A DNA stretch of 64,000 bases. Source: Symbiodinium natans (Eukaryota; Sar; Dinophyceae; Suessiales; Symbiodiniaceae). The position numbers and the translations under genes were made by a program. Under the pieces are notes generated by a model. It was not told where the DNA came from and ran no database searches. It worked only from the letters and a program-made list of their open reading frames with translations. Below, in pieces: positions 18,895 through 28,329 of this stretch; within the stretch, counting starts at the first letter, position 1, and every line of letters begins with the position of its first letter. The stretch covers positions 1,271,055 through 1,335,054 of the forward strand of contig CAJNDS010000668.1 in assembly GCA_905221605.1 (NCBI GenBank), read 5' to 3'.

Positions 18895-19020
18895 GCCCAG
18901 CTGGTTTTGTCAACGAAGCCTCTTCTTGGCCTGGGAAAAGATGCCCTCCACTGGTCCCTCCGAGGGGTCGGAAGGTCTTGGGGGTCTCATGCGCAGCCTT
19001 TTTGGGGGAAGCCCAGGCTT
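18895..19020. CDS. Exon-like island, strand undecided
   Basis: Plus AQLVLSTKPLLGLGKDALHW; minus KAAHETPKTFRPLGGTSGGH. Neighbouring TTTAGGG array starts at 19018. Confidence 0.45.
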
Positions 19021-19100
19021 TAGGGTTTAGGGTTTAGGGTTTAGGGTTTAGGGTTTAGGGTTTAGGGTTTAGGGCTTAGGGTTTGGGGTTTAGGGTTGAG

Positions 19101-19195
19101 GGTTGTCCAGTAACCTGGGGAATTAAAGGTTAACCTTTAGGAATATAAGGGGATTATACTACACCAAAAAGGTTAAAGGTTACCTACTCTACTAC
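19101..19195. mobile_element. ILE family M
   Basis: GTAACCTGGGGAATTAAAGG and AAAGGTTAAAGGTTACC form inverted ends. A half copy lies at 30965-31005. Confidence 0.6.
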
Positions 19196-19500
19196 TAGGT
19201 TGGGCCTGGTGCCAGGGGACATTTTGCGGAAGAACTTCACATGCTCTGGTCGCCAGTTCGCCTTCTTCGGTAACATGGGCGTGAGCATCGTGCGGGCATG
19301 GATGCTCTGGCCACTCGCACGCAATGGCCACATGGGCGTTATCATCCAGCGGGCATGGATGCTCTGACTAACATGATGATGGTGCAGCTTCAGCTCGAGA
19401 AACCCAAACCCAGAGTCCTCCTCGTCCGAGCTGAGAAGGCCCAGGTCAAAGCGACGCATTCGCGCTGCTGCCGGTGTAACCAAGCCGGGTTTTCCCACTG
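19196..19500 (-). CDS. ORF with internal 57-bp duplication
   Basis: Minus frame includes RMRRFDLGLLSSDEEDSGFG and KKANWRPEHVKFFRKMSPGT. Between them HARWMITPM and HARTMLTPM mark a tandem duplication (19274-19370). Function unknown. Confidence 0.55.
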
Positions 19501-19514
19501 CAAGGCCCTGCTCC

Positions 19515-19790
19515 ATGGCTCAGGAGAGCCTTCTCAAGGTGACCTGGAAGCCCAAAAAATCGCCTGCGAAGCGCGGCGTGACGTGTGGTTCGAAGGCTCC
19601 CTGGACCCTAAATCCACTAAACCCACTAAACCCACTGAACCCACTACACCCACTAGACCCACTAGACCCACTAAAGCCACTAAACCCACTAAACTCTAAG
19701 CCAACCCCCGCAAAGCCGCTGGCAAGCGGCAACATGATGAGCTTCGAGGGCGGGGGCTCTGAGGCAGGGTCCTGCGCTACATGTGGCTAG
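19515..19790 (+). CDS. 91-codon ORF with an in-frame nonamer repeat
   Basis: Starts MAQESLLKVTWKPKKSPAKR, passes through (PLN)n encoded by CCCACTAAA units (19605-19697), and ends ASGNMMSFEGGGSEAGSCAT, TAG. The nonamer keeps the frame, so the repeat is either translated or an intron that does not shift phase. Confidence 0.55.
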   Translation: MAQESLLKVTWKPKKSPAKRGVTCGSKAPWTLNPLNPLNPLNPLHPLDPLDPLKPLNPLNSKPTPAKPLASGNMMSFEGGGSEAGSCATCG

Positions 19791-19814
19791 GGTCTCGGGT
19801 TGAGTATCCCCTAG

Positions 19815-19880
19815 AAAGCCTGTTCTGATCCCCATAACTCACCTTACTAGCCCTACTTACGAAGTCGAAAGGGCTTCCAA
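19815..19880. mobile_element. ILE family F, half copy
   Basis: Ends CTTACGAAGTCGAAAGGGCTTCCAAG-like, matching the F end at 14016 in reverse. Confidence 0.6.
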
Positions 19881-19911
19881 GTTTTTTTTCGCCCTAATAA
19901 TAAACCACCCT

Positions 19912-20027
19912 ACCCAGGGACTCCAGTCCCCCTTGATTCAGGAATATTCCTTAAAAGCTTTGAGGGTTCCGTGTATTATGGTCTAAGGAATATTCTGTCA
20001 TTTGGGGTATTGGAGTCCCTGAGCACC
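19912..20027. mobile_element. ILE family E
   Basis: Ends CCCAGGGACTCCAGTCCCC and GGTATTGGAGTCCCTGAG are inverted around CAGGAATATTCCTTAAA. Confidence 0.9.
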
Positions 20028-20239
20028 CCCTGAGATTAAATACTCCCAATTATAGTGATTTCATATTGGGGCAGGGAGGGTTTAATATAGGGAGAGGGAA
20101 TATCAAGGGGGATCCCCATACGAACACATGGTTCCGCACCCGAAACCCTCACGGAAGGTTGAGTTTAGCATTTAAGGTTTAGGGTATAAGGGTTTAGGGT
20201 TTGGGGTTTAGGGGTTTACGGTGGTAGGGGAAATACAGT

Positions 20240-20293
20240 GACTTGGGGCGGCATGGCTGCCTTCGGCGAGTGGCTCAGGCTCTTTAGGCTGGC
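20240..20293 (+). CDS. Exon-like island
   Basis: Plus frame TWGGMAAFGEWLRLF between ATACAG and TTTAG|GCTGG. Confidence 0.5.
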
Positions 20294-20332
20294 TTAGGAT
20301 TTCGGGCTTCAATTATCGGGTTCTTAAAGGAG

Positions 20333-20425
20333 GGGGTGGGGGCATGGGGGTACCTAGGAACCTTAGGGAAGCAGGAAGCTTAGGGAGCCTTAGGGAGTAG
20401 TAGGGATTATTAGGGAACCTTCCCA
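20333..20425. mobile_element. ILE family L
   Basis: TACCTAGGAACCTTAGGG to TTATTAGGGAACC matches the reverse complement of 28797-28872. Confidence 0.7.
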
Positions 20426-20630
20426 TGAACCCCCCTCCCTGAAAGAACCCTATAATTCAAGCACCTGCAGGGAGTATCTTAAGGCTCCCGCGGGCAGTCG
20501 GAGCCCAACTAAACCCCTGGAAATCCCGAAACCCTAAACCCCCAAAGCTCAAACCTCAGACTCTTCTAACCCAAGCCCTCGACCCTAAGCCCTCAAATCC
20601 TAAACCCTAAAACCCCATAACCCCAAAACC

Positions 20631-20746
20631 CTGCTTGGAGCTTCATTGGTACATACCTATAAGTGGGGTGCGAATTCCCCCAACTAAGTTTTATAAGCCT
20701 AGTTACCGTGCTTATCACCCTAGTAACTACCCCTGAACCTCCAAGT
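20631..20746. mobile_element. ILE family C
   Basis: CTTGGAGCTTCATTGGTAC and AACTACCCCTGAACCTCCAAG are inverted ends. Confidence 0.8.
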
Positions 20747-20857
20747 ATAAACCCCAAACCCAAAACCAGAAAACCCTAAACCCATAGAAGCCAAAATCCC
20801 AAATAGCCCTAAACCCAAAACCCTGAACCCTGAACCCTAAACCCTAAACCCTAAGTC

Positions 20858-20922
20858 CCCAAACGAGGCAGGTCCTCATTGGCGAGGCGCCGCTCCGCAG
20901 CATGCCCCTGCTCAATGAACTC
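20858..20922 (-). CDS. Exon
   Basis: Minus frame QEFIEQGHAAERRLANEDLP, GC3-rich, acceptor CAACAG, GA donor (GG|GACTTAGGG). Confidence 0.8.
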
Positions 20923-20931
20923 CTGTTGCGG

Positions 20932-21130
20932 TTTAGGGTTTAGGGTTTAGGGTTTAGGGTTTAGGGCTTAGGGCTTAGGGCTTAGGGCTTAGGGCTTAGG
21001 GCTTAGGGCTTAGGGCTTAGGGCTTAGGGCTTAGGGTTTAGGGTTTAGGGTTTAGGGTTTAGGGTCTAGGGTTTAAGGTTCAGGGTCTAGGGTCTAGGGT
21101 TTGGGGTTCAGGGTTTAGGGTTTAGGGTCC
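20932..21130 (+). repeat. TTTAGGG array with a CTTAGGG block
   Basis: About ten consecutive CTTAGGG units (20966-21035) lie between TTTAGGG runs. Confidence 0.95.
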
Positions 21131-21449
21131 GCCGACCCTGGCAGCGTGTTGGATGGTTTTGGGGGAGGGAAACCTTAAAACGCGGCTGGGGTGGGGGGGG
21201 GGGGGGTGAGGCGGTTCAGCACAGGGGGTAGGGGCTCCTTTCCCGCACCACCCTAAAAAAGAGATTAGACCCACAAAAACTCAAAACCTGGAGTGAGGGT
21301 GTGGGGTTTAGGGTTAGGGGTTTGAGGGTTGAGAGGTTGGGGTTTGGGGTGTTTAGGGTTTAGGGTTTAGGGTTTAGGGTTTAGGGTTTAGGGTTTAGGT
21401 TTTAGGGTTTAGGGTTTAGGGTTTGGGGTTTGGCGTTTGGGGCACTCGC

Positions 21450-21890
21450 ATCAGCCAAAAAAGCCGCCACAGCAAAAGAAAAAAAACGCGCGCTTTTTTT
21501 GCTGTGGAGGCTCTGTTTTTGTGCTGGCCGAGCGCGTTTTTTTTAGTGTTTGTGTTGTGGAGGCTGGGCGCGTTTTTTTTTTGCTGTTCCGACCTGCCGG
21601 CGTTTTTTTGTTGTGGAGGCCGGGCGCGCTTTTTTTGCTGTTCCGACCTGTCGCGTTTTTTTTTTTCTGTGGAGGCCGGGTGCTTCTTTTTTTTTGCTGC
21701 GGAGGCGCGGGTTCACTCACTGACTTGCTGGTCTGCCCCGGGTGCGGGTCGCGTCAACAAAAAGGCCGCCACAGCAAAAAAAACACGGGCGCGTTTTTGT
21801 TTTGCTGTGAAGGCTTTTTTTTGCTGGCTTTTTGTTTTGGGTCGCCTTAGCAAAAAAGCCGCGACAACAAAAAAAAAACACGGGTTCGGG
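21450..21890. repeat. Inverted and tandem poly-T/GCTGTGGAGGC repeats
   Basis: Units such as TTTTTTTGCTGTGGAGGC and CCGGGCGCG recur about every 45 bp, with reverse-complement units (GCCGCCACAGCAAAA) at both ends. The ORFs across it are Phe/Lys-rich artefacts. Confidence 0.8.
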
Positions 21891-22089
21891 CCCCGTATGG
21901 GGCACCCCTTTACATAAGGCTCCGTTTTATCCTGGGAGCCCCGAAAGGAACCATGATTTAGAGAACCTCCCGCATGGTTTGGTGGGTTGTTGCGGCAGTT
22001 GTGGCGCTGGCGGGCGTGCACAGGTTTAACGCCCTGCTCTGAGATGGGCAGCCGTGGGCATTCACGGAGCATCAGTGCTCGCTCAGAGT

Positions 22090-22205
22090 ACTTGAAGATT
22101 CAGGGGTAGCAGTTTTAAGTAAACCTATCTGTATGAACAACTCAGCTTAAAACCCTATGGAGAGTACGTAAAACCCTGCGTATAACTACCCATGAACCTC
22201 CAAGT
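22090..22205. mobile_element. ILE family C
   Basis: CTTGAAGATTCAGGGGTAG and TAACTACCCATGAACCTCCAAG-type ends are inverted. The right end CCTCCAAG abuts an exon-like frame. Confidence 0.8.
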
Positions 22206-22287
22206 ATGATCAGGGTGGTGGGGAGGTTTCCGGCCTCCTGTGCATTCGCAGAGCACGTGGTGGGCTCGAGGGATTGTGGGGGATGCT
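22206..22287. CDS. Exon between two family C introners
   Basis: Plus frame GGGEVSGLLCIRRARGGLEG; the minus strand is also open. It is bounded exactly by CCTCCAAG on the left and GAG|GTTCAGG on the right. Confidence 0.55.
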
Positions 22288-22393
22288 TGGAGGTTCAGGG
22301 TACTTTTTACCCTAATTATAACTGTATTTGTACGCCCCCATAAGTCCCCGAAGTAGGTTAGAAGTAGACTTATTAAATGAACCTCCAAGTGGT
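22288..22393. mobile_element. ILE family C, TACTTTTTACC subtype
   Basis: CTTGGAGGTTCAGGGTAC and AATGAACCTCCAAG. It shares the core with 28108-28252 and 36945-37117. Confidence 0.8.
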
Positions 22394-22624
22394 GGGGGCA
22401 GGTGGGGCGTCACTCTCGGCGCGCGCCTTCTTCTCTTGTGCTCCTGTGCTCACGTTCGTGGGGTGCAGTTACCCTGGTCTCCCGCGCGCAGCTGGGCTGC
22501 CGAGCGCCTGTTCCTCGCGTTTTGCACAAGCCTGGGCGGCTCCGTGCCTCTCCTGATCGCGACACTCAGGGTTGCTTGGGCTCGCTTGTCGGGCTCTGAG
22601 GGTGGGAAGTTTGTATCCCGATAG
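22394..22624 (+). CDS. GC-rich exon, hydrophobic
   Basis: Plus frame GARLLLLCSCAHVRG, then LFLAFCTSLGGSVPLLIATL, then ARLSGSEGGKFVSR and TAG. It looks like signal or membrane segments. Two other plus frames are partly open. Confidence 0.55.
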   Translation, partial: GGRWGVTLGARLLLLCSCAHVRGVQLPWSPARSWAAERLFLAFCTSLGGSVPLLIATLRVAWARLSGSEGGKFVSR

Positions 22625-22699
22625 CCTCGAGCAACCGTTTATTGTCGCGGTCGCCGAATGCTCAAGGATGTGAGGGTTTGGGGTTTAAAGTTTATAGAT

Positions 22700-22993
22700 C
22701 TAGGGTCTTGTGAACTCAGCACGGCTACAGCAAGGTTCCTCCAACAGATCTTCGTCAGACTGGATGAACTGGAGATGGTTCACGACAATTGCCTTGGTAT
22801 TCAGCATTCTGACGGCATCTTCGTCTCGCGTGCTCATGGTTTTTAGGCCCTCAAAGTATGTAAAATCATGGTCCTTTTTGTGAGTTTGGGGCGATGTTGG
22901 TTCACGTACTGTAGGGGCTGCAAGTAGAGGGTTCGGGGTTCCGGAGTCCGGGGTTTGGAGGAAGTTGGACGCCGGCATGTCTACAAATTTGGC
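22700..22993 (-). CDS. 98-codon exon, the longest single open exon of this quality
   Basis: Minus frame starts RVGRAKFVDMPASNFLQTPD and continues DFTYFEGLKTMSTRDEDAVR and VVNHLQFIQSDEDLLEEP to TAG at 22700. The acceptor is TTTTCAG|AGG from a family I element. No family recognised. Confidence 0.8.
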   Translation of the reverse strand, partial: AKFVDMPASNFLQTPDSGTPNPLLAAPTVREPTSPQTHKKDHDFTYFEGLKTMSTRDEDAVRMLNTKAIVVNHLQFIQSDEDLLEEPCCSRAEFTRP

Positions 22994-23033
22994 CCTGCCA
23001 ACCCTCTGAAAATAGGATCCTCTTGAACTCAAT
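22994..23033 (-). mobile_element. ILE family I, 3' half
   Basis: The TTCAAGAGGATCCTATTTTCAG end on the minus strand is intact. The 5' half is replaced by TTTAGGG units from 23034. Confidence 0.65.
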
Positions 23034-23100
23034 TGAGGGTTTAGGGTTTAGGATTTAGGGTCTAGGGTTTAGGGCTTTGGGTCTTGGATTTTCCTACAAT

Positions 23101-23200
23101 ATGGCGCAGGAGCAGTGGAGGCTGGGATGCAGACTAGCTTCTCGAAAGCTTCGTGATATGTCAAGAGCAGCCATGGTATCAGGTGGCAAAACCCACCCTA
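23101..23200 (+). CDS. ORF start, basic
   Basis: MAQEQWRLGCRLASRKLRDM then SRAAMVSGGKTHP. The plus ORF runs on to 23421 but becomes low quality. Confidence 0.5.
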
Positions 23201-23427
23201 ACCTATTCCTTTTAGGGTTTTGCGAAAACTCAATCTTTAATTGCCCGCTTCCAAAATACTTCGGCTTGAGGGGTCCCAAAGGGTCCAACAAGGTCCTAGG
23301 AGCATCCCAGGAAGGTCGCAGCAGCAAAGGTTTGAAAGGAGTGGGGGGGAACAAAAAAACCTGCCAACAAATAGGGTGTTTACCTTATTCAGGGGCTCCA
23401 AACCCCAAATCTCAAACCTGACTTTAC

Positions 23428-23530
23428 TGGAGGTTCATGGGTAGTGATAAGTAGGGTTAAGAAGTATGGCAGCTTACTTATAACTCTATCTAGGGTACTT
23501 ATATCCCTACTTGTAACTACCCAATGAACC
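23428..23530. mobile_element. ILE family C
   Basis: GGAGGTTCATGGGTAGTGAT and TGTAACTACCCAATGAACCC are inverted ends. Confidence 0.75.
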
Positions 23531-23622
23531 CTAAACCCGAAAGGCCCTAAACCCTAAACCCAAAACTCGAAAGCTAAACCATATAAGCCCTATACCCTGA
23601 ACCCTGAGAACCCTAAACTCTA

Positions 23623-23676
23623 GTAAGATGAGGACGTCTTGGGCCCAGGGTTTGAGGCCGAAAACCTACATGGTTC
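23623..23676 (-). CDS. Exon
   Basis: Minus frame FGLKPWAQDVLILLE after TGTAG, running into a CCCTAAA-type edge. Confidence 0.6.
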
Positions 23677-23770
23677 AGAGGGCTGAGGCTTAAGAGTTTA
23701 CGGCCGGTTAGGGTTTAGGATTCTGGGTCAGCGTGCATGGGGTTCAGGGTTTAGGGTAGAGGGTTACGAA

Positions 23771-23876
23771 TGGACTGTTGTGAGGCCAAAAGTTTAAAGA
23801 TGTAAGCGTTTACTAACCCCTAAACCTTATTAAATGACTGAAAACCACCCAACAACTCCGCCTCACAACAGTCCTT
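23771..23876. mobile_element. MITE-like element P
   Basis: Perfect 15-bp terminal inverted repeat GGACTGTTGTGAGGC / GCCTCACAACAGTCC around about 75 bp. Seen once here. Confidence 0.85.
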
Positions 23877-23879
23877 TCT

Positions 23880-24000
23880 GTAGGGTTTAGGGTTTAGGGT
23901 TTAGGGTTTAGGGTTTAGGGTTTAGGGTTTAGGGTTTAGGGCTTAGGGCTTAGGGCTTAGGGCTTAGGGCTTAGGGCTTAGGGCTTAGGGCTTAGGGCTT
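23880..24000 (+). repeat. TTTAGGG then CTTAGGG array
   Basis: Eight TTTAGGG units switch abruptly to nine CTTAGGG units. Confidence 0.95.
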
Positions 24001-24027
24001 TAGAAGTTTCATCGAGCCCTTCTAAAC

Positions 24028-24131
24028 CCAGAGTCGGGCCAAGGTGCGTTGGCCATGCGGCAGAAGTCCGCAGTGCTCGACGCTCCTTCCAGTCGCTCCA
24101 GTGAGCTGGAAAACACCTGTCGGTGCTGGGT
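24028..24131 (-). CDS. Exon
   Basis: Minus frame TQHRQVFSSSLERLEGASST then ADFCRMANAPWPDSG. Acceptor CTAAGAG, donor CTGG|GTTTAG. Confidence 0.85.
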
Positions 24132-24261
24132 CTCTTAGGGTAGTTGCATAGAAGTAGGGTTCATATTTCTTGCACCCCCAAAGAGAACACCAAATATACA
24201 CACTCTGCAATCTTAAAAAGGCACCGAATATACACTCACCAATAACAGAAAAATACACCCG

Positions 24262-24352
24262 GTGTTATATGGGCCCTGAGATTGGGACCCCTTATATACC
24301 TCTCATATACCCTACAGAACCCAAGGGCCCATGCTTCAGAACCCTTCAAAGC
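24262..24352. mobile_element. ILE family K, reverse orientation
   Basis: ATATGGGCCCTGAGATTGGG, TATACC and CAAGGGCCCATGCTTCAGAA match family K. Confidence 0.7.
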
Positions 24353-24508
24353 TTGGCTGCACTTATTAGGGTAGCCATAAATTAAACTTTTAGCTGCCCT
24401 AAACCCTAAACCCTAAACCCTAAACCCTCAACCCAAAAACCCTAAACTAAGAAACCCAATTAAAGAATCTAAAGTTACAGTAAAGCACCACAGAGAAAGG
24501 AGGTAAGA

Positions 24509-24575
24509 GAAAGATTGGTCGGCAAACGCTAGGTCCGCGAAGTGGGAGCCATGGAAGACTCAGAGCCTTCCTGGA
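24509..24575 (+). CDS. Exon-like island
   Basis: Plus frame KDWSANARSAKWEPWKTQSL. CCCTAAA array follows. Confidence 0.5.
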
Positions 24576-24985
24576 CCCTAAACCCTAAACCCTAAGCCCT
24601 AAACCCTAAACCCTAAGCCCTAAACCTAAACCCTAAACCCTAAACCCTATTTGAGCTGTCAAAATGCTGAGGTTGGGGGCACCCGGGCTCAACTAGATTT
24701 TTTCAAGGTTAAGGAGACTCAAACTGACGTCATCATCAAGGTTGACTGAAGGCTCGTCATCAAACCTTCAAGGTTACGGTTATGGGCTTTCCCGGTCAGT
24801 ATTGGCAAGGCAAGCCAGGTGAATAAAGACCAAATGCAGCAACTCCAGCCCACGAGCTAAGACATATTCAACATACCCCCTTGAGCATACCCCTTAAACG
24901 AATTTAAGGGGGTACGGTAAAATCCTTCCTTATGTTCTCCTTTTAGAGGTTTAGGGGTATGGGTTTGGGGTATGCTGACTTATTC

Positions 24986-25170
24986 TTACAAACAACCTGT
25001 GCCACATGAGCATGCAACCCTGTTGTCGGAGTGCCTTTGACCGTGCTGCATCTCTGGATATTGCTCCTCTCTTCTTGTGGTTCTTAGCACACCAGCTTCT
25101 GCGATAATGATGAAAAGTCCCCCGTTGACTATGCGTTTGACACGCTGACCTTCACAAGATGAAGGAATTG
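24986..25170 (-). CDS. Exon-like ORF
   Basis: Minus frame VKRIVNGGLFIIIAEAGVLR then TTRREEQYPEMQHGQRHSDN. The plus strand is also partly open. Confidence 0.4.
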
Positions 25171-25174
25171 GCTG

Positions 25175-25432
25175 TTGCCTGATGAGAAACCCAGCAAAGG
25201 CCACCCATGGCCACCACAAGACGAAAGAAACCTGCTACAAGGGAGCCAATGCAAAAAAAATGACGAGGAACTTGGCCAAGGCAATCCGCATGAAGAAAGA
25301 GACAAGGAAAGCAAGAGACACGAAAGACACAGAGAAAGAACAAGCTTGACCAACAAAAAAACACCCCTCAAAACAACCGATGTCCACAAATGTGCGCAAT
25401 GGCTAGAGTCTGTGAAGCAACACAGCAGCTGA
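25175..25432 (+). CDS. Lys/Arg/Glu-rich 85-codon ORF
   Basis: Plus frame includes NPHEERDKESKRHERHRERT and TDVHKCAQWLESVKQHSS, TGA. Two other plus frames around an A8 run at 25252 are also open for short stretches, so a frameshift is possible. Confidence 0.5.
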   Translation: MPDEKPSKGHPWPPQDERNLLQGSQCKKNDEELGQGNPHEERDKESKRHERHRERTSLTNKKTPLKTTDVHKCAQWLESVKQHSS

Positions 25433-26109
25433 CTTGAAAATGAAAAAGCCGCAAAAAAAACACATTGAATTCACTGTGGGCTGTTTCTGCTCGTGGTACC
25501 CTAAAACCCTAAACCCTAAACCCTAAACCCCAAACCCCAAACCCTAAACCCTAAAGCCCCAAAGCTCATCGGGGTTCTACCTTAGGGAGAAGAATGAAAG
25601 GCCGTAGTAGGAGAACATGAAGGGAACCTCTTAGGGGTACATCCTTACCCTGAACCCTAAGCCCTAAACTCTAAGCCCTAAACCCCGAACCCTAAACCCA
25701 TGACTCCCTTGAAAATCACGCCTGGGGCGTCTCCATCTTAGCTGCAAGCACTTCCCCCAACTATCCATGGCTCAGGCTCGATGGGCAGCTACATGGCCCA
25801 TTGGGGTTTTATGGCGTGCTCAGGGTTCGGGGTGTAGGGAGTTTAGGGCTTAGGGTTTAGGGTTTAGGGTCTAGGGCTGTTTAGGGTTCAGGGTTCAGGG
25901 TTCAGGGTTCAGGGTTTAGGGTTTCGGGTCCCTTGAAACCAGCCAGGTAGTTGGCCTTTAGGGCTTAGGGAGGAGCTCAGACGTGCAGCCCGTGAAGGTA
26001 TTTAAGGTCTAGGGTTTAACTAGGGTTTAGGGTTTAGGGCACGTACACCCTCAACCCTAAAACCGAAACCCTACACCCTACACGCTGAACCCCCAACCCT
26101 ACATCCGAG

Positions 26110-26236
26110 ACCTTAAACTGTGCAAAGTGTGAGGGCTTTGGGGACGTATATATGGGGCGCAGGCTGAAAGTTTTTGGGGAAGTCCAGGGGTTCAGGTTTC
26201 TGAGCTGGGAATTCTTGAGCCTGGGAATGCGGTCGG
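26110..26236 (+). CDS. Exon with CxxC
   Basis: Plus frame ETLNCAKCEGFGDVYMGRRL then KVFGEVQGFRFLSWEFLSLG. Acceptor CCGAG. Coding character is strong; family unknown. Confidence 0.8.
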
Positions 26237-26718
26237 AAAGCCCCTGACAGAAGTTTAGGGTTTGGGGTTTAGGGTTTAGCGTTTAGCGTTTAGCGTTTAG
26301 GGTTTAGGGTTTAGGGTTGAGAGTTTAGGGTTATACAGGTTTGGGATCAACTCGTGAACGCTCGAAGAACTGAAGGAAACCCCTGCACCTTAAATCCTCA
26401 ACCCTGCAACCCTGTATGATCAGCTCTGTCAACCTTGGTAGCGCAGAAAGTATGTTATTCAATGATAAGGGTGCTCATTTTGGGTGATTGGTTACAGTCA
26501 CGAAGGAACTCAGAACCCGCAAAGGGCGAACGGGTGCTGGAGAGTCTACAACACAGACACCCCACCCAAAATGCCAGAAGGAATGTTCTTTGTTGGGTTG
26601 GTTACTTTATAACGGAACCAAGAACCCAAAAAAGGGGCAAAGGGTACCACTGGGCTGGGTTTCGGGTTTAGGGTCTTAAACCCTAAACCCTAAACCCTAA
26701 ACCCTAAACTGTTTAAGT

Positions 26719-26779
26719 TGAAGGTCAAGGCGACTGCAGGGTTCACTGGGGCAATCAACGGCAAGTTTCCAGGTCGAGG
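26719..26779 (+). CDS. Exon
   Basis: Plus frame KVKATAGFTGAINGKFPGR, donor CGAG|GTTGGGG leading into a TTTGGGG array. Confidence 0.6.
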
Positions 26780-27030
26780 TTGGGGTTTGGGGTTTGGGGT
26801 TTGGGGTTGTTTGGGGTTTGGGGTTGGGGGTTGGGGGTTGGGGGTTGGGGGTTTGGGGTTTGGGGTTTGGGGGTTGGGGTTTGGGGTTTGGGGTTTGGGG
26901 TTAGGGTTTGGGGTTTAGGGTTTAGGGTTTAGGGTTTGGGGGTTTGGGGGTTGGGGGTTGGGGGTTTGGGGTTTGGGGCCGGTTTGGGGTTTTGGTGTTT
27001 GGAGTTTGGGGTTTAGGGGTTTAGGGTTTA
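26780..27030 (+). repeat. TTTGGGG/TTGGGGG array
   Basis: Predominantly TTTGGGG and GTTGGGG units with a short TTTAGGG block. Confidence 0.95.
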
Positions 27031-27280
27031 ATTCGGGTTCCGGGGTTTAGGGGTTGAGGCTTGCTTGGAGGGCCGAGGGACATAGTAAGCTCTAACCCTA
27101 CTTATAGCTACCCATTTGTGTCTCCGTCACCGGGGATACACACCGAGCTCCTTCACGTCCAAGTTGTCACTCGAAGCCGTTAAGCAACAAGCAGCTGGGG
27201 TCTTTGCTAGTGCTATCATTACGAGAGTTCTATGATGATCACTATGCTCGGTCAAAGTATGATGAACGCCATTATTCTGC

Positions 27281-27366
27281 TTGGTAGCCCAGTAACCATA
27301 TCATAATAATAAGGGTACACTTTTTGGGCTATTGTAAAGGAAGGAAAGCAAGGGTAAAGGGCACCA
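27281..27366 (-). mobile_element. ILE family A, right end degraded
   Basis: CTTGGTAGCCCAGTAACC at the left edge is intact. The opposite end reads GGGTAAAGGGCACCACG instead of the usual GGGTACCACTGGGCTACC. Confidence 0.75.
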
Positions 27367-27369
27367 CGT

Positions 27370-27750
27370 CTACTCCTCAGTGAAGGTCCAGGAGCAGTCA
27401 TCTTCGGAGCAGTCGTCGGGGTCGTCCTGCATCTCGACGATGAGGCCGTTTTTGTCCACTTGGAACTCGCGCGAGATCGTTGCCGCGTCGCTGTTCATGA
27501 AGTTGGGCGTCTTGTAGTTGTTCTCAGACCGGGTCTTGTGAACGCTGACCGAGACGTTCGTGCCGTTCTGCGTCCAGGTCCCCGCTCCTTCCCAGAAGTG
27601 CGAGCCCACCTCGCGGAAGGCGGGATCTGCGGAGGAGCTCTCGTTCCGGTGGGTGACCGTGCCGTCCTTGTTGAAGGTCCAGGTCTCAGCCCCATCTCCG
27701 CTGCCACAGTGATCCTCGCTGTACTTGTACGTGCCCGCACGGAGGGACAT
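27370..27750 (-). CDS. Small acidic beta-rich protein, 126 codons
   Basis: The only single-exon gene of this size with uniform codon quality. It starts MSLRAGTYKYSEDHCGSGDG, has paired 'TWTFNKDGTVTHR' and 'GTWTQNGTNVSVSV' strands, and ends DDPDDCSEDDCSWTFTEE and TAG. The pattern resembles a small beta-barrel of calycin type, but that is inference. It sits between a family A and a family C element. A 27914 ATG in another frame (MNFQVALHIPEAPQIF) could be an upstream exon. Confidence 0.75.
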   Translation of the reverse strand: MSLRAGTYKYSEDHCGSGDGAETWTFNKDGTVTHRNESSSADPAFREVGSHFWEGAGTWTQNGTNVSVSVHKTRSENNYKTPNFMNSDAATISREFQVDKNGLIVEMQDDPDDCSEDDCSWTFTEE

Positions 27751-27901
27751 TGAGTTGGTATGTCTGTATGTCTGTGTGTGTGGGGGTGTTGCTGCACTCT
27801 GCTGCTGTTGTTCTGTTGACCGTTGCTGGACACATCTCCCGTTTGGAGCTCATTCCGCATGAAAGCGAAAATCTGAGGCGCCTCGGGGATGTGCAGGGCT
27901 A

Positions 27902-28017
27902 CTTGGAAATTCATTTTGGGTAGTTATAAGTAAGCAGATGAGTATGAAAACTCTACTTATAGCCCTACTTCGGGTACTTCGAACCCTACGTATAGCTACC
28001 CAGATGGACCTCCAGGT
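27902..28017. mobile_element. ILE family C
   Basis: CTTGGAAATTCATTTTGGGTAG and AGCTACCCAGATGGACCTCCAGG-type ends are inverted. Confidence 0.75.
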
Positions 28018-28032
28018 GGAGGCCTAAACCTT

Positions 28033-28290
28033 GGCATGTTCCCCCTTATACTAACAGTAACAGTCCCTCATCGGGATTATAATACGGGGTACTATATTCC
28101 CTATTAGGTTCATGGTACTTACTAACCACTTATAACTGGGCTTATAACCCTACTTATAATTGGGATAACCCCTTTAAGGCCTTTTAGGGGCATTATAAGT
28201 AGGGTTATAAGTACAGTTATAATTGGTTAGTAAGTACCATGAACCTCCAAGAATTAAGGACTGCTAGAGAAAGGGGGGAACATCCCAACC
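28033..28290. mobile_element. ILE family D split by a family C element
   Basis: The left half ATGTTCCCCCTTATACTAAC ends CCCTATTA at 28107. The right half resumes AATTAAGGACTGCTAG at 28252 and ends GGGGGGAACATCCC. Confidence 0.85.
28108..28251. mobile_element. ILE family C nested in family D
   Basis: Long inverted arms: GGTTCATGGTACTTACTAAC and GTTAGTAAGTACCATGAACC. The whole 144-bp element is close to palindromic. Confidence 0.85.
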
Positions 28291-28329
28291 TATAACCGTG
28301 TGGGCGGGGTTTCGGGTCCCATGGCTGAG

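Noticed and set aside
21423-22072. Phe/Lys-rich overlapping ORFs on both strands
   Set aside because: Translations of the poly-T/GCTGTGGAGGC repeat region.
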